Positions 1 to 8,065 of a stretch of DNA of 32,564 bases are shown here, piece by piece; position 1 is the stretch's first letter; each line of letters begins with the position of its first letter. The DNA lies in contig NZ_AHAM01000310.1 in NCBI RefSeq assembly GCF_000236565.1, positions 1 to 32,564 of the forward strand. Reading direction: 5' to 3'. The notes beneath the pieces were generated by a model, which saw only the letters and a program-made list of their open reading frames with translations, did not search any database and had not been told where the DNA came from. The DNA comes from Mesorhizobium alhagi CCNWXJ12-2. GTDB taxonomy: Bacteria > Pseudomonadota > Alphaproteobacteria > Rhizobiales > Rhizobiaceae. A program made the position numbers and the translations under genes.

Positions 1-99
1 CTTTCATCACTCCGCCGGATTCGCCCGCTTAACACCCGGTTGTTGCTGGCAACCCGCCAGTCGAGTAGCGTGGATGCCCAGCGCTTTTGGGGCGTTAGT

Positions 100-399
100 A
101 TGGTTAAGCTGGAAGACGGGATTTTCGACCCGGCGGTGAAGGTTCAAGGCGCGCCCGCCGGCCAAGTTCAGCACATAGGCAGCGCACGCAAGGCAGCTGA
201 ATGGCTGATCAACAAATGGCCTATGAAAATCGACACTGCCAAGGCACGCGCAGCGCACAAAGCCTGCTTGGAGGTTCTGGGGGGTCAGCGCAAGGCGGCG
301 GCAGCCCGCCAAGCCTTTCGTGATGCCGCAGAGGAGGCCGGTATACTGATCGGTGACGACAATACGCCGCCACCCAAGCCGATGATGCGGAAAACATAG
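100..399 (+). CDS. DUF982-like small protein
   Basis: This 99-residue protein resembles the small DUF982 family that is abundant in rhizobia. The function is unknown. Visible family-like features are an N-terminal strand-rich part, an 'AAEWLINKWP' helix near residue 38, and an Ala/Arg-rich C-terminal helix ('ARQAFRDAAEEAGI'), followed by a short Pro/Lys tail. The frame is open further upstream to position 40, but the ATG at 100 (MVKLEDGIF) fits the family N-terminus better; no clear Shine-Dalgarno sequence is seen at either start. It faces away from the leftward gene that follows and has no evident operon partner. The family assignment is by eye only. Confidence 0.65.
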   Translation: MVKLEDGIFDPAVKVQGAPAGQVQHIGSARKAAEWLINKWPMKIDTAKARAAHKACLEVLGGQRKAAAARQAFRDAAEEAGILIGDDNTPPPKPMMRKT

Positions 400-426
400 C
401 CCGCCTTTACAGGGCGTCTTGCCGGC

Positions 427-651
427 CTACATGACCCTGAGATCGGTGTGGAAATCCTTTGAAATGTTATCCAGCGCCATCCTGATGTCGTCGGGGCTGT
501 CGATGCCGCCACTGAAAAGAGCAATCAGGCGACGGGGGAGATGCTCTCGCGCCGGCTGCGAGCCCTCAATGCCAGCCTGTTCGCAATAATCGTCTAGAAT
601 TCTGGTGAGTGTCGCCAACTGCTCGGCGTCTGCTATGCCTCGGAGGGTCAT
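427..651 (-). CDS. hypothetical 74-residue protein
   Basis: This small soluble protein is predicted to be mostly helical, with no recognisable motif. It resembles the many short uncharacterised proteins on rhizobial accessory replicons (pattern: LTRILDDYC near residue 15, a Pro-Arg-Arg turn near 40, then LFSGG and a DDIRMAL helix). The start is supported by an AGGGAG ribosome-binding site about 8 bases before the ATG. It converges with the DUF982-like gene and stands alone. No function can be proposed. Confidence 0.5.
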   Translation of the reverse strand: MTLRGIADAEQLATLTRILDDYCEQAGIEGSQPAREHLPRRLIALFSGGIDSPDDIRMALDNISKDFHTDLRVM

Positions 652-896
652 TCGCGCGTCTCCCTTATGTTGGGCGAAAGCGTGATCGACTCTTTCAAGC
701 GTCCGTAGCCATAAAGATCGGACTACATTTCATAGTAGCACATACCAGGTGGGGTTACGAATCCAATCGCTGCGGCAGTTAACGATTGCTACCCAATTAC
801 CACGCAATATCGGGGCATTTCAGAAACCTGCCGTTTGGTCCGAATCCTGCTCGGCGGGTGTCTTGAGTCTCCATACGGTGTCGCGATAGGCACCGC

Positions 897-1157
897 TCAT
901 CGCTTTCGAATTCTGCCGGTCGGCTGATCGGCTGCTAGGGTGAATGGGAACACGTAGAGTTGGCGGTGTTCACTGTCGGTCACCATGAATTCAGCATCCC
1001 GCGGCACTACCTCCCCTCTGACCAAGGCATCCGCAATAATTTCCTTGGCCGAGATCATCGCCTCGATAACACTGGCAGGCTCGTCAGCAAGCTCTGTACC
1101 CTTCAGATCCTCGGCAGATTTGTCACCGTCGCGATAGTTGAAGAAAAATCGGGGCAT
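897..1157 (-). CDS. DUF6894 family protein, copy 1 (short C-terminus)
   Basis: This 86-residue protein begins MPRFFFNYRDGD, the typical opening of the DUF6894 family of small alphaproteobacterial proteins of unknown function. The ATG at 1157 follows a CAGGAGA ribosome-binding site, although the frame stays open upstream. A close paralogue lies at 8053-8367, sharing most residues through the FPF.LAADQPT.RI segment, and the similarity continues into the roughly 80 bases upstream of both genes. After that segment this copy ends abruptly (RIRKR), while the paralogue continues for about 18 more residues. The DNA downstream is still recognisably similar, so a small deletion near position 911 probably shifted the frame and shortened the protein. 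Confidence 0.7.
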   Translation of the reverse strand: MPRFFFNYRDGDKSAEDLKGTELADEPASVIEAMISAKEIIADALVRGEVVPRDAEFMVTDSEHRQLYVFPFTLAADQPTGRIRKR

Positions 1158-1643
1158 GTCTCCTGTCCGGTTCGGACCACCAATCTCCAGTTGCGCTAGA
1201 ATGTTCCAAATAAAAGTCGGCAATCGCCCGTGGCCGATAATAGCCAACACCCTGATGAGTGACCATCGTCGACCGGCCCCAAGGCTGATGAGCGCAAGCG
1301 TAAAGCCGTCTGACGCCGCTATCACTAATTTCGGTGTGGTTTAGCTCGGCGGGATCATTCGAAGGTCACCACGACCTTTAACGCGAGAAGCCCGAGGCTT
1401 GGATCGCCCGCGTGCTGGCAAGTTCGCTCTCCTGCACGCCTGTCTCGGGACTCGATTGGGCGGTGGATGTCTTCGGGACTGTCGACGTGAGCCTTACCGG
1501 CACAACGCGCTGTAGCGGCGTATTCGGGCACTCACGATGACAGGTCTCCCTGCCAGATGCACCCGACACTGTAGGCAAGGCACGACTGGCTTCTTCAGAC
1601 CTTGGTGAACGAAACGCTTGTGATCGATCTTCAGGCGGACTTC
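1158..1643. other. intergenic stretch without a recognisable gene
   Basis: About 490 bases lie between the DUF6894 gene and the kinase fragment. The first 80 or so bases are the leader shared with the second DUF6894 copy. Short open frames exist on both strands but none has a convincing start, ribosome-binding site or recognisable family. It may be debris of a former gene. Confidence 0.4.
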
Positions 1644-2174
1644 CTATGCGGCCAGCTTCTTGGCCTTGACCTTGAGGTTGACGATCAATCCGTCCTCCGA
1701 CCAGTCATATGCGATCGAGCCGCCAAGCTGGTCTGATACGCTTCGCGCGATCAGTTTGCTCCCGTAGCCTTCCAACCTGCTAGGAGCTTCGACCTCCGGT
1801 CCGTCGCGTTCAGTCCAGACAATATTCACGTCCTCGTCGCTCGTGGAGCCAGACACGTCGAGAGTCCCCGTATCCGAGGAAAGCGCTCCGTATTTAAGCG
1901 AGTTCGTCGCAAGCTCATGGATGACCAGAGCCATGGCAGTCGCCGCGCCTTCGCCAACTCCCATGCGGGGAACCGCAACGCGAATGCGGCCGCTGAATGC
2001 TCCCATATCTTCATATGGCGAGAGCAGAACGGACAGCAGGTCACCCAGCAGCGCTGCCCGCCCCTGGTGACCCGGGAGCGGGCGCACAAGGTCATGCGCC
2101 CGCCCAAGCGCCGTTAGTCGCTCTAATGTGCCACCGCGCCTCGATCTCTCGCTGGTCAGCTGCGGTCGTTCGCG
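1644..2174 (-). pseudogene. HWE-type histidine kinase, 5'-truncated remnant
   Basis: The C-terminal part of an HWE-family sensor histidine kinase is readable here. In order it has a RLTALGRAHDLVRP segment, characteristic of the region after the phospho-acceptor helix, then an ATP-binding domain with the N-box HELATNSLKYGALS, the W-x-E motif (WTERDGPEV) and a GYGSKLIARS glycine-rich segment. The reading frame continues upstream to a stop at 2175-2177. It therefore lacks the sensory PAS part, the histidine box and any good start: the first internal start is a GTG at 2087 with no clear ribosome site. It begins only 17 bases after the end of mgtE, so an ancient deletion or insertion junction probably lies there. 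It is very unlikely to act as a kinase, since the phosphorylated histidine is missing. Confidence 0.75.
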
Positions 2175-2191
2175 TTACCCGCGAGATGCTC

Positions 2192-3557
2192 TCAAATCAG
2201 GTATGGCATCATCGCGGTTGCCAGGCTCAGAACCAGGAAGAAACCGGCCATGTCGGTGATCGTCGTCAACAACGGGCCGCTCGCCACTGCAGGATCCTGC
2301 CCGATCCGCTTCAACAACAAAGGCACCACGCCGCCGATGGAGACGGCGATCAATGTGTTCAGCGCGAGCGCCGTCCCGATGACCAGACCCAGAAAAAAGC
2401 TGCCCTTCCAAATCCAAGCAACTATGCCGATCAGCACGCCGAGTGCCACGCCGTTAATGACGCCGACGGAGGCTTCCTTGCCCCAGACCCTTGCCATATC
2501 AATAGGCCGTACCAGCCCGAGCGCCAACTCCCGCATCGTGACGGCGACGGCCTGATTGCCCGAGCAGCCGCTCATGTCCGAAACCATGGGCAGGAAGATT
2601 GCGATGGCAATCACCGCCGCGAGGGTCTCCTCATATGCCGAGATGACGCTAGCAGCGATGACGTTCAAGACGACGTTTGCCGACAGCCAGGCAAGCCGGC
2701 GGCGGGCGCGGACCGTGAGTGGCATCGATCGAAGCTCGTCCCCGACGACGCCGTGCCGCCGCAATCCCTCAGACTCCGCACGTTCAAGGGCGGCATCGTC
2801 GACAGCGGCGCGCGAAACGACACCGACCAGCCGGCCATTTGTTTCAACGACGGGCAGGCCCAAGAAGGGATACTTATCGAATAAATCCTGAAGCGCATCG
2901 AGGGACTCCGACGCTGCAACCGTAACAGGCTTGGTCATGATGTCGGTCAATTTGGCGCTGCGTCGCGAAGTCAGCAGGCTCCGCAACGATACGACACCAA
3001 TGGGGCGGCCTTCCCGGTCCACTATGTAAGGGTGCTGACCGCGGTATCGCTCGAAATCATCGTCCTCGGTGACGAACCGGTGCAGCACCGCCCCGACGGT
3101 ATCGGATTCCCGAAACGTAAAAGCTTCCGCAACCATAAGCCCGCCCGCGGTATGGTCGTCGTATGCGACCAACTGGCGGACGTCCGCAGCCTCTTGGGCA
3201 TCCATTTCTGCGAGTATTGCGTCGGCATCTTGCTGGTCGAGCTCCCCGATGACATCTGCCTGGATGTCGGAATTCAATTCCTCCATGATCTCTGCGGCTT
3301 TGCCAGCCTCAAGGCGCTCGACGAGTTCGACCGCCATCTCGTTAGGTGCTTCTTCGATCAGTCTTGCGGCTTTTTTCCGACGGGAGGAGGGATAGAACCG
3401 CATCCCGCTCCGTGGGAGAGAGCTGCAGCAGTTCGCGCAGCGCGTCACTGAGCGGCATGGAGTCGAATAGGGCCGAAAGGCATTCGGCGTCAGCCTTGGC
3501 GAGGAGGTCTTCGATCAGGTCATCGATATCCCTGACTTCAGTAGTGGCGCCGGACAT
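2192..3557 (-). pseudogene. mgtE: magnesium transporter MgtE, one-base frameshift
   Basis: MgtE is an inner-membrane Mg2+ channel gated by a cytoplasmic N domain and paired CBS domains. The N domain starts at the ATG at 3557, behind a GAGGAA ribosome site (MSGATTEVRDIDDL), and reads in one frame up to the run of six T on the plus strand at 3371-3376 (A6 in the gene). The rest, from KAARLIEEAPNEM onward, is in another frame: the remaining N-domain helices, two CBS motifs, and about five membrane helices with the SGCSGNQAVAVTMRELALG region. Removing one A restores a single 454-residue protein, the normal family length. The region downstream of the run is otherwise intact. This may be a sequencing error in the homopolymer, a fresh mutation, or a site rescued by polymerase slippage. 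Either way the annotation is MgtE. Confidence 0.85.
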
Positions 3558-3687
3558 GGGTCATTCCTCTATTCAGGCAACAAACCGATGACCTAGCGCG
3601 CGATTGCTCTGGGTTAATCGTAAAGGGTTTCAATCGACGTTTGCGGCGGGAACTGAGCCGACGAGTCCTTTCAAGCGGAGGAGATTG

Positions 3688-3969
3688 ATGAAAGACGATG
3701 CCTCCAATCTGCACAATGCGCGGGTGTTGCGGAATGGTCGCACGATAAAGCAACTATTCACCCTTTTCCAAATCCTGTCCGACCGGCCCGCGCCCCGATG
3801 GGCGGGCTTGGGGCTGGGGCGCGCGCCGGTCGTGCAGCGGTGCTGCAATCCCACTTGTGGCAGATTAGCGACGTTGAGAAACGGCACAGCCATCGATTGT
3901 GGGGATGCCACAGTAAGCGATCCCTTTGGTGGCGGCGTGTTTAGGATGTGTGGGTATAGGTACTATTGA
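3688..3969 (+). CDS. possible 93-residue ORF, doubtful
   Basis: An ATG at 3688 sits 5 bases behind a very good GGAGGAG ribosome-binding site, which is the only reason to list this frame. The predicted product has a short helical N-terminus (DDASNLHNARVLR) and a Cys-rich tail with CCNPTCG, and matches no family I recognise. The frame runs straight through a long inverted repeat at 3781-3831, which argues against coding. It could instead be the leader of something lost. Confidence 0.25.
   Translation: MKDDASNLHNARVLRNGRTIKQLFTLFQILSDRPAPRWAGLGLGRAPVVQRCCNPTCGRLATLRNGTAIDCGDATVSDPFGGGVFRMCGYRYY
3781..3831. repeat. 16-bp inverted repeat, 19-base spacer
   Basis: The arm GACCGGCCCGCGCCCC (3781-3796) pairs with GGGGCGCGCGCCGGTC (3816-3831), with one mismatch. 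The spacer is itself G-rich. No T-run follows on either strand, so an intrinsic terminator is unlikely. It could be an extragenic palindrome or a protein-binding site. Confidence 0.6.
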
Positions 3970-4034
3970 CGACGAGCCTTTCGATCAATCCGTGACGGGG
4001 AACCATATCGGCTCGAAAGCGGTTCAGTTTGCGG

Positions 4035-4128
4035 ACCGTGGCGGTGCAAACTCCCACGGTTCATGGCCCCAGCCGCGACCTGGGGCGGGAAGCCCGTCGC
4101 CTCCTTGAAACCTGCGGCGGGCTTTTCC
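4035..4128 (+). ncRNA. candidate small RNA with three hairpins and a terminator
   Basis: Three hairpins follow one another. ACCGTGG/CCACGGT at 4035-4060 is a 7-bp stem with a 12-base loop. GCCCCAG/CTGGGGC at 4066-4086 is a 7-bp stem with a 7-base loop. AAGCCCGTCGC/GCGGCGGGCTT at 4090-4124 is an 11-bp stem including one T-G pair, and runs directly into TTTTCCTT. The last element has the form of a Rho-independent terminator on the plus strand, yet no protein gene precedes it. Its loop holds CCTCCTT, complementary to a Shine-Dalgarno sequence, as in the rhizobial small RNAs with exposed anti-SD loops. No convincing promoter was found upstream, so the 5' end is unknown. It might alternatively be a relic 3' untranslated region. 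Confidence 0.4.
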
Positions 4129-4221
4129 TTGTGCGCGCACCGCAATCGAGGCGCTGAGGCTGCTCGACGGCCGCGACGACCTCGATCGGGCTGTGGTGCT
4201 CCAGGCGGAGGCGGCCGCGCT

Positions 4222-4368
4222 TCAATCGGAAATCGGCTGTCGACGCACAAGTTGACCAGCCTCACGGACAGCGGTTTCCCTGATCTCTACAGCGCGGTCG
4301 CGAATCGCCTGGCATCGGTCGATGATGAACAGCAAGCCGGCCAGGTCGGCGGTGATGGTGGTGTTCAT
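4222..4368 (-). CDS. small 48-residue hypothetical protein
   Basis: The frame begins MNTTITADLAGLLF and ends with LVRRQPISD. It is a single amphipathic helical protein with a run of alternating charged residues (RCQAIRDRAVEIRETAVREAG). Its ATG overlaps the stop codon of the upstream decayed gene in an ATGA arrangement, the usual signature of translational coupling, which is the main support for it being real. No family is recognised. If the upstream gene no longer translates to its end, this protein may be poorly made. Confidence 0.4.
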   Translation of the reverse strand: MNTTITADLAGLLFIIDRCQAIRDRAVEIRETAVREAGQLVRRQPISD

Positions 4369-4735
4369 GCGGCATCGTCGAGTTCGGCAGGATCCCCCTC
4401 TTGCGGCTTGCGTGGTTCGTCGGGCATCCCAAAGCCCCTTTGGCCAAGGGTCACATCGCGAGGCCGCCCTCGATCAAGACCATGACCAAGGCCTATGCTC
4501 TGCTTGTTTTTCCCTCGGCGCCCCGGCAGGCTACGATCACTGCGATCTTCAGAAGCGTCTTGGCCAGGCCTGTTCCCGCCCTCGTCTTACCGGTTTAACC
4601 ACCCAGGTCGAAGCCAGGTCGATCAACGGCAACGGGTTCGGGCGGGGGGACTGCAACCTTGTTTTCGGGTTTGCGGTCGTGCTTACTTTTGGGACTGTTT
4701 TTTGGGGCATGCGCCTTAGGTTGTTTCTCAACCAT
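4365..4735 (-). pseudogene. small Pro/Lys-rich rhizobial protein, broken by stop and frameshift
   Basis: The gene has a very strong start: AAGGAGGA about 8 bases before the ATG at 4735. It reads MVEKQPKAHAPKNSPKSK and on to PGFDLGG, a pattern I associate with a short, basic, probably disordered rhizobial protein of unknown function. A TAA at 4595-4597 interrupts it after 46 residues. Beyond the stop the same frame continues TGKTRAGTGL. Adding one base near 4570 then gives a sensible continuation (ASEDRSDRSLPGRRGK, later MPDEPRKPQEGDPAELDDAA) to a TGA overlapping the next ORF. So a gene of about 123 codons seems to carry one nonsense change and one base loss. The 46-residue N-terminal piece may still be translated. 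The family is recognised from memory only. Confidence 0.55.
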
Positions 4736-4882
4736 GATCTCGTTCCTCCTTGGATCATTAGCATGCGTGTTTGACGGCAGGCGATCTCCTACAATCGCCG
4801 GTCTCTACGATGGCCGAACTCCGCGCCGGGTCGCCTCACCATCGTCGCCGACCGTCCCAGCCCAGGGCCTCGTCACAGCCTG

Positions 4883-5272
4883 CTAAATCAGATTGTTTCG
4901 ATCTTTCGTCTCTTCGGTGCGTCGCCTCGCACCGCTCGTATCATTGTCGATCATCCGCTGCGCCTCAGTGCGGGGCCGGCGGCCAATAGCCCCGCCTTCA
5001 TTGTCCCATCGTTCGAGCGATTTCTGCTTCAGCGTGTTTGAAGCATCGCCTGCGCACGCTTCCACATCGAAGCCCGCTGTCGATGCTTCGCTGGTGATGG
5101 CATCCAATAGAGCTGTATCCGAGATATCCAGATCAGGAAAAACGCGTCGCACCGCGCCCAGCGCTTCCGACGTTGCGACCGGTCTTCCCTCTCTATGACA
5201 TGCGTCCAGAAACGCATGGATTGCAGCCCGCACGTCGGCTGGAATGTGGTGTGTGGCGCCCGTGCTGGTCAT
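4883..5272 (-). CDS. hypothetical 129-residue protein
   Basis: The product is soluble and acidic, with no membrane segment. The first half (MTSTGATHHIPADVRAAIHA onward) looks like a compact helical domain with the core FLDACHREG, a TSEALGAVRRVFPD segment and LLDAITSEAS. The second half is polar and rich in Arg/Glu, ending RRRTEETKDRNNLI, and is probably disordered. The ATG at 5272 has GAGGA about 7 bases upstream, and a longer frame begins at 5311 without such a site. The architecture recalls uncharacterised rhizobial proteins made of a small helical domain plus a flexible tail. No function can be assigned. Confidence 0.55.
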   Translation of the reverse strand: MTSTGATHHIPADVRAAIHAFLDACHREGRPVATSEALGAVRRVFPDLDISDTALLDAITSEASTAGFDVEACAGDASNTLKQKSLERWDNEGGAIGRRPRTEAQRMIDNDTSGARRRTEETKDRNNLI

Positions 5273-5630
5273 GGTGTCGTCCTCACGATTCAGCAGCTTG
5301 ACACGACTCAACGAAAGCAGCGCCTTAACGTTCCTTCACAGCTGCATGATGGGCGTCCGGTCACCAACACGGATTCCGCCGTTAAAGGGATCAGAAGAAG
5401 ACGCAGACGCGGAGCTCCTTGATACTGGGGTAGGGTCAGTGTCGGCTGGACCAACACACATTGTCATCCTGTTCAACAAACGGCGTCTCGAACGCGCGAC
5501 TGCAGCGGGTGAAACCGGCCTTTCCGAAAACCTCCGCCAGCCCCGCCTCAATCCACGTCGATTGGTGGTGGCGCTGACGGAACTTCCCGAAGGACGCCGG
5601 TTGGGCCCCAGTGCAACGGGTCTGCACAGG
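5273..5630. other. intergenic stretch, nothing recognised
   Basis: About 360 bases lie between two leftward small genes. Open frames here lack ribosome sites and recognisable protein patterns. It presumably holds the promoter of the 4883-5272 gene. Confidence 0.4.
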
Positions 5631-5939
5631 TTATTTTCCGTCGATGTCGGAGTAGAAATCGCAGATCAGATCGGCGACTTTGATCGCCTCAAAATCCGTC
5701 ATGTGGGCGGCCGTCTCCACGGCTATGGCCCCCATATCGTCCTGATCGACGGACAATAGGTCGAGGATCCGGGCAAACCTGATCTTAAGTTCTCTATTTC
5801 CCTCGAATTCGTCGATGGTGACCTCAAGGATGCTCTCCGTCCCCGCGCACAGTCGGGTCTGGATCGGGTCGGCCGAAGCGGCCAGCGTTCGTATCGCCGC
5901 GAAAAACTGTGCGCGCGCGTGAGCGTATGTTTCGTTCAT
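5631..5939 (-). CDS. hypothetical 102-residue helical protein
   Basis: This acidic, all-helical small protein begins MNETYAHARAQFFAAIRTLA and contains an LCAGTESILEVTIDEF segment near residue 30 and a C-terminal ICDFYSDIDGK. It has no membrane span, metal motif or DNA-binding motif. The composition and length fit a real gene, but the ribosome site is weak (only GAAGAAA upstream of the ATG). It stands between two gene-free stretches. No family is recognised. Confidence 0.5.
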   Translation of the reverse strand: MNETYAHARAQFFAAIRTLAASADPIQTRLCAGTESILEVTIDEFEGNRELKIRFARILDLLSVDQDDMGAIAVETAAHMTDFEAIKVADLICDFYSDIDGK

Positions 5940-6286
5940 AGGGTGATTTCTTCGCCTTTATGCACGCCTCGGCAGAGGGGCGTGAGAGCTGACAAACGAG
6001 GTCGGAGGAACGCAAGTCACACTGCGATCACGGCGCGCCAAAACTTAAGGGCGATCAGTTGCTGTGATCAAAGGTCATAACTGCGGAGGTGACACCTGCA
6101 TATCATAGTTTCGTTCAAGACCATATAGGGACAACCGCGCGGGGCGGCGTCGTGTGCACCGAGTCCGAACCAAGCACATGCGGTGTCTGAAAGTCGGGTT
6201 CTGAGAACGCCTAGCCTCGAACCTGCCAGTCCGTTTCCGGCCCGGTTGCTCCCCTATGGGCGACGCTGCCCCCCGGCAGAGGTTTT
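5940..6286. other. intergenic stretch, nothing recognised
   Basis: About 350 bases separate the response-regulator gene from the small gene at 5631-5939. No conserved frame, repeat or terminator-like hairpin with a T-run was seen. Confidence 0.4.
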
Positions 6287-6697
6287 TCATCGGATCAGCG
6301 TCGCCTGTTTTGCTGCGGTCCAGTCGCAGTCGCTCGAAAGCAGGTGTGCCATTGCGTCTATAATAGTGTGGTCATCGTAGGGTTTTGAGAAGAACCTGCT
6401 CCCCCCGGGCAGACTGCTCTCTTCGAGAATGGTGGCGCCGGATGCGACAATCAGCCTCACAGGCGGCCATCGATCCCGGATGTAATGGGATAGCTTGATG
6501 CCGTCCATTGTCCCTGGCATCTGAACATCGGTGAACACCAGATCGACGTCATTTCGCGACTCAAGAATGCGAATTGCCTCATCCGCATCGCCCGCCTCCA
6601 GCGCCTCGTAGCCAGCCGACATCACAAGATCGACGGCGCCCATCCGGATCACCGGGCTGTCTTCGACTACCAGGACGACCGCTTTGCCATTATTCAT
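6287..6697 (-). CDS. single-domain response regulator
   Basis: This 136-residue protein consists of a receiver domain only. The acidic pocket is E12-D13 (VVEDSPVI), the phospho-acceptor is D57 in FTDVQMPG, followed by the switch Ser86 (VASG) and Lys105 (FFSKPY). There is no output domain, so it should act through protein contacts, as a phosphate sink or as a relay. It lies 72 bases downstream of, and in the same direction as, the HisKA_2 kinase gene, making that kinase the likely partner. Small receiver-only regulators paired with HWE/HisKA_2 kinases are common in alphaproteobacteria, often near general-stress or light/redox signalling. The domain call is secure; the pathway is not known. Confidence 0.85.
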   Translation of the reverse strand: MNNGKAVVLVVEDSPVIRMGAVDLVMSAGYEALEAGDADEAIRILESRNDVDLVFTDVQMPGTMDGIKLSHYIRDRWPPVRLIVASGATILEESSLPGGSRFFSKPYDDHTIIDAMAHLLSSDCDWTAAKQATLIR

Positions 6698-6769
6698 TGC
6701 TCACTCGGTTAATGGAGGTGGATAGCCTTGCAGGCTGCGATGTAGCGCGCTTCGGAAGCACTTGGGTTC

Positions 6770-7822
6770 CTATGCGGCCGTAGAAAGATCAGTTCGGAGA
6801 CGGTCGCCTTCCTGATGGCTGATTGTGATGGCGGTGCCGGGGCCTGCATTGCTCAACAGAATTTCGCCCCTCAGGTTCTTTGCGAGCGCCTCCACAATGC
6901 CAGTCCCTAGTCCCGCCTTGGGTGCATCGCTGCCCGCAGACATGCCGATGCCGTTGTCGGTAACCGAAAGGGTCCAGTCATTGCCCGAAGATTGATAGTC
7001 GATCACGATGGTGCCCGTTCGCTCACCGGGAAAGGCGTGCTTGAGCGCGTTTATTACAAGCTCGGTCACGATAAGCCCCAGGCTTACGGAAACGTCCGCC
7101 TCCACGGCGCTGTTGTCGGCGGTCACCTCAATCGAGAGCCGGTCAGGGTCGGCTATCATCGACGCGCCAAGGCTTTGGCAGAGCTGAGTGAAATAGGCAC
7201 GGAGTTCGACGTCGCCGCCCTTGGAAGTAGAGAGTTGCTTCTGCAGGGCTGCAATCGACATGACCCGGTGATGGGCGTTGTGGAGGTGCCCGCGCGCTTC
7301 CTCCGATTGGACCCGACGAGCGCTCTGCATGAGAACGCTTGCAATGATCTGGAGGCTGTTTGCCACCCGATGCTGGACCTCCTGCAGCAGGATCGCTTTA
7401 TCGCGAACGAGATCATCTTTCAGTCGAGCCTCGGCGCGCACATCGGTCACGTCGGTTACGGCCAGAAGCAGGCGAATATGATCGATGTCGCCGTCATCGA
7501 GCGTCCGCGCATTGACGACCAACTGCCGTGTTTTCTGGTTTGGGCGCTTAAGGTCGATTTCGTAGGCTTCAATATGCGCACTTCCCGAAGCGGTAGCCTT
7601 CAACAGTGACGCAAGTTTGGGCATCGCCCATTCGCCATTCCCAAGTTCGCTGAGACGTTTACCGGGAATTGTCGCCGGGTCGATCTCGAAGGCGCGGCAG
7701 AACGATGCGCTCGCTGCAATGACCTTCTGGTCGTCGGATAGGAAAAGCAGCGGTTCGTTTGATGATACCACAACGGCAAGAGTGCTCGCCGCTTCGAAAT
7801 GCGCAGTCGGGTGCTTTAGCAT
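6770..7822 (-). CDS. HisKA_2-type sensor histidine kinase with PAS domain
   Basis: This is a 350-residue cytoplasmic kinase. Residues about 12-130 form a PAS-like sensor (LLFLSDDQKVIAASASFCRAF, then a conserved AVTDVTDVR exit). A HisKA_2 dimerisation domain follows, with the phospho-acceptor His151 in EVQHRVANSLQIIASVL. The C-terminal ATPase domain has an N-box (ELVINALKHAFPG), SVTDNGIG and GLGTGIVEALA. No membrane segment is seen. The ATG at 7822 follows a modest GAGGG site; the longer frame back to 8044 overlaps a terminator hairpin and is unlikely to be coding. The gene probably forms a two-gene unit with the receiver-only regulator downstream. The signal sensed is unknown. Confidence 0.85.
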   Translation of the reverse strand: MLKHPTAHFEAASTLAVVVSSNEPLLFLSDDQKVIAASASFCRAFEIDPATIPGKRLSELGNGEWAMPKLASLLKATASGSAHIEAYEIDLKRPNQKTRQLVVNARTLDDGDIDHIRLLLAVTDVTDVRAEARLKDDLVRDKAILLQEVQHRVANSLQIIASVLMQSARRVQSEEARGHLHNAHHRVMSIAALQKQLSTSKGGDVELRAYFTQLCQSLGASMIADPDRLSIEVTADNSAVEADVSVSLGLIVTELVINALKHAFPGERTGTIVIDYQSSGNDWTLSVTDNGIGMSAGSDAPKAGLGTGIVEALAKNLRGEILLSNAGPGTAITISHQEGDRLRTDLSTAA

Positions 7823-8027
7823 GATCTTGGCCCTCAAGGGCCGGAGACTCGCGAAGCGAGTCATGACTCGGCAGAAACGCCGCCGAGCCAGAAAGGGTGG
7901 GCTCGACGAAGACACACTATCACGCCTTATGCAGGCGGCCACCATACTAAATACTGCGCTAGTCAGATCGACGTCGTGAGGTTGGGCTCGGCGGCGAATG
8001 CCAGCAGACGCCCTTGGAAACCCAAGG

Positions 8028-8065
8028 AACCCGCCGCTTTGCAAGGATGATCTTAGCGGCGGGTT
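8028..8065 (-). terminator. strong hairpin at the end of DUF6894 copy 2
   Basis: AACCCGCCGCT (8028-8038) pairs perfectly with AGCGGCGGGTT (8055-8065), an 11-bp GC-rich stem overlapping the last codons of the DUF6894 gene. On the minus strand it is followed by TTCC, and a second short hairpin (CCTTGG/CCAAGG) lies at 8012-8027. It probably separates this gene from the kinase gene downstream. Traces of one arm remain beside DUF6894 copy 1. Confidence 0.6.

Noticed and set aside
1997-2884. 295-codon plus-strand frame
   Set aside because: Antisense to mgtE and the kinase fragment. The composition (His/Gln/Arg-rich) is typical of a shadow frame.
3360-3390. programmed ribosomal frameshift in mgtE
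   Set aside because: The A AAA AAG heptamer is present but not in the phase needed for a -1 slip, and the required shift is +1. Slippage by polymerase or an error is simpler.
4063-4485. 140-codon plus-strand frame
   Set aside because: Begins inside the candidate RNA hairpins and is low-complexity Gly/Arg/Ser. The minus-strand small genes have better starts.
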